Below, piece by piece: positions 62,796 through 64,000 of a DNA stretch of 64,000 nt; the stretch's first letter is position 1, and the number at the start of each line of letters is the position of its first letter. The notes below the pieces were generated by a model. That model did no database searches, was not told the DNA's origin, and saw nothing but the letters and a program-made list of their open reading frames with translations. This DNA is from Candidatus Gastranaerophilales bacterium (GTDB taxonomy: Bacteria; Cyanobacteriota; Vampirovibrionia; Gastranaerophilales; Gastranaerophilaceae): NCBI GenBank assembly GCA_944327225.1, contig CALVGZ010000003.1, positions 62,001-126,000 of the forward strand, in the 5' to 3' direction. The position numbers and the translations under genes are program-made.

Positions 62796-64000
62796 ATTTT
62801 TAACTATTTTACTATTCGCAAATAGTGCTTTTTCAAGTGCAATAATACCTAATCTTGATTTTTTTAATAATTTCAATGATAAATTTTTAATTGAATATAT
62901 ATCAAAAGCACTTGAAAATAACCATGAACTGAAACAAACAAATCATATAGTAGAACAATACAGACTTGAAATTAAAAATTCATTTTCAAAAGAATTACCA
63001 CAGCTTTCAGTTGGAGCAAATTACCTTGGGACACATTTTCCTAACGGAGATATGAATATTTTTCTTGACAAAAATTCTTTTGTTTTACCCTTTCAAGCAA
63101 GTTATGAGCCTGATTTTTTACTTAAAAACAGAGATAAAACAAAATCAACAAAAAAACTGTACCAAGCAGAACTTGCAAAACAAAAAAACGTTTATATTTC
63201 ACTCCTAAGTGACGTTGCAAGCGGATATATTAACATCTTACTATATGACAATTTAATAAAAAAACAACTTGAAATTTTAAATAATGACAATAAAAACCTT
63301 ACAAAAATTGAAAAAAAATTTTTACTCGGTGTAATTGACTCAACGGAATTAAACGACGCCAAAAAAGAAAACACAACTCAAAAAACAATTTATGACAACT
63401 TAATAAAAAACAGAAAAACAATCATAAATAATTTCTGCCTTTTAATAGGAGAAAGTGCCAATAACTCAAAAGATATACAAAGAGGTAAATTAGACAATTT
63501 TGAATATTTAAAAACCATACCTGAAACAATAGACAGCAATATCATTTATAATCGTCCTGATTTAATTGAAATAGAAAACAGACTAAAAAGTGCAAAAATT
63601 GATATAACTGTAGCTAAAAAAGACTTTTTTCCGTCATTTAAATTAAACGGTTTTTTAGCATTTGACACAGCCGGAAGCGGAAATTTTTTTGCTTGGGAGT
63701 CATCTTTTGCATTTTTAATTGCAGGCTTAACGCAAGATATTTTTACAGGCGGAAGAAAAATTACTAACTTAAAAATTAAAAAAGCCCATTTTGAAGAACT
63801 CATGGAAACATATAAGCAAAGAGATCTTAATGCCATAAAAGAAATAAATAATGCACTAAACATAATAAAATACGACAAAATAACCGAAAATAACGCAAAA
63901 TATCAAGTTTATCTTGAAGAAAAAAATTGCAAAAATTCAAACAAAAAATTAAACAGAGGAACTATATCAGAAATTGATTTTTTAAAATCAGAAAATACTC
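62758..64000 (+). CDS. TolC-like outer-membrane efflux protein (3' end outside window)
   Basis: Open from the ATG at 62758 to the window edge (at least 414 residues); an in-frame ATG at 62776 (MKFFSILFLTILLF) is an alternative start. A signal peptide (cleavage near AFS) is followed by an OEP domain: SYEPDFLLKNRDKTKSTKKL, DVASGYINILLYDNL, FLLGVIDSTELNDAKKEN, YNRPDLIEIENRLKSAKIDI and LTQDIFTGGRK. Shows that the cell has an outer membrane. Likely pairs with an exporter and adaptor beyond the window. No clear ribosome site. Confidence 0.9.
   Translation, partial: MLKNSYMKFFSILFLTILLFANSAFSSAIIPNLDFFNNFNDKFLIEYISKALENNHELKQTNHIVEQYRLEIKNSFSKELPQLSVGANYLGTHFPNGDMNIFLDKNSFVLPFQASYEPDFLLKNRDKTKSTKKLYQAELAKQKNVYISLLSDVASGYINILLYDNLIKKQLEILNNDNKNLTKIEKKFLLGVIDSTELNDAKKENTTQKTIYDNLIKNRKTIINNFCLLIGESANNSKDIQRGKLDNFEYLKTIPETIDSNIIYNRPDLIEIENRLKSAKIDITVAKKDFFPSFKLNGFLAFDTAGSGNFFAWESSFAFLIAGLTQDIFTGGRKITNLKIKKAHFEELMETYKQRDLNAIKEINNALNIIKYDKITENNAKYQVYLEEKNCKNSNKKLNRGTISEIDFLKSENT

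Overview
The window is strongly AT-rich and gene-dense. It comes from a diderm bacterium, most likely an uncultured gut-type Cyanobacteria relative (Vampirovibrionia/Melainabacteria, order Gastranaerophilales). This assignment is inferred from several things together: a PDZ/radical-SAM/DUF512 protein of the type known from cyanobacteria, an S-layer-homology (SLH) envelope protein, a TolC-type outer-membrane factor, a GH57-DUF3536 protein, and lineage-specific proteins with an MGL-x3-Q-x-R N-terminus. No photosynthesis, flagellar, phage, integrase, transposase or CRISPR genes are visible.

Layout. 1-6.4 kb: the 3' end of serS, a cluster of small secreted Cys- or His-rich proteins, tRNA-Gly and alaS, with three frameshifted lineage-specific genes among them. 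6.4-16.2 kb: an XRE regulator with a palindromic operator candidate, an EF-hand protein, a GltD/NfnB-like flavoprotein, HAD-ispF, several orphan genes, an LRR protein, a GH38 alpha-mannosidase, and a PEBP-UbiA pair. 16.5-21.5 kb: a ribosomal/RNA polymerase operon infA-rpmJ-rpsM-rpsK-rpsD-rpoA-rplQ-truA-rplM-rpsI with its own promoter and terminator. 21.6-28.6 kb: an isochorismatase-like hydrolase, a minus-strand run gltP-like/rlmH/pyrimidine-nucleoside phosphorylase/ilvA/ridA, a small zinc-ribbon protein and a large MGL-family protein. 28.7-39.3 kb: a short NagA, a secreted OB-fold-like protein, GH57, a DUF429-like protein divergent from an ABC exporter, a TPR protein, an LCP cell-wall ligase and a CHASE2-GGDEF cyclase. 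39.3-42.9 kb: secD-secF with a coupled HTH/zinc-ribbon gene, then a second MGL-family protein. 42.9-50.5 kb: an NhaC-like antiporter and a minus-strand operon of three paralogous GT-C membrane glycosyltransferases enclosing uppS and rdgB, divergent from a PadR regulator. 50.5-64 kb: the radical SAM protein, an ankyrin-like repeat protein, gcvPB-queA-SIMPL-acetyltransferase, PBP1A, the SLH protein, a class-A-like serine hydrolase, a degenerate GGDEF response-regulator-like protein and the 5' part of a TolC-like gene.

How the genes fit together. Several operons are functionally coherent. IlvA makes the reactive enamine that RidA clears. UppS makes the polyprenyl carrier that GT-C enzymes depend on. 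LCP, PBP1A and the serine hydrolase act on the wall. SecD and SecF drive export of the many secreted proteins. Two features recur. Convergent genes very often meet at or overlap their stop codons. Several promoters sit so close to the start codon that the mRNA would be leaderless.

Best candidates for something undescribed: the two MGL-family proteins that share a gapless 41-residue N-terminus; the uppS/three-GT-C operon with its PadR regulator on overlapping divergent promoters; the degenerate GDEEF protein that keeps its I-site; an ABC exporter with an unusual Walker A; and a terminator-flanked intergenic segment that could encode a small RNA. All calls come from reading the sequence only; no database search was run.
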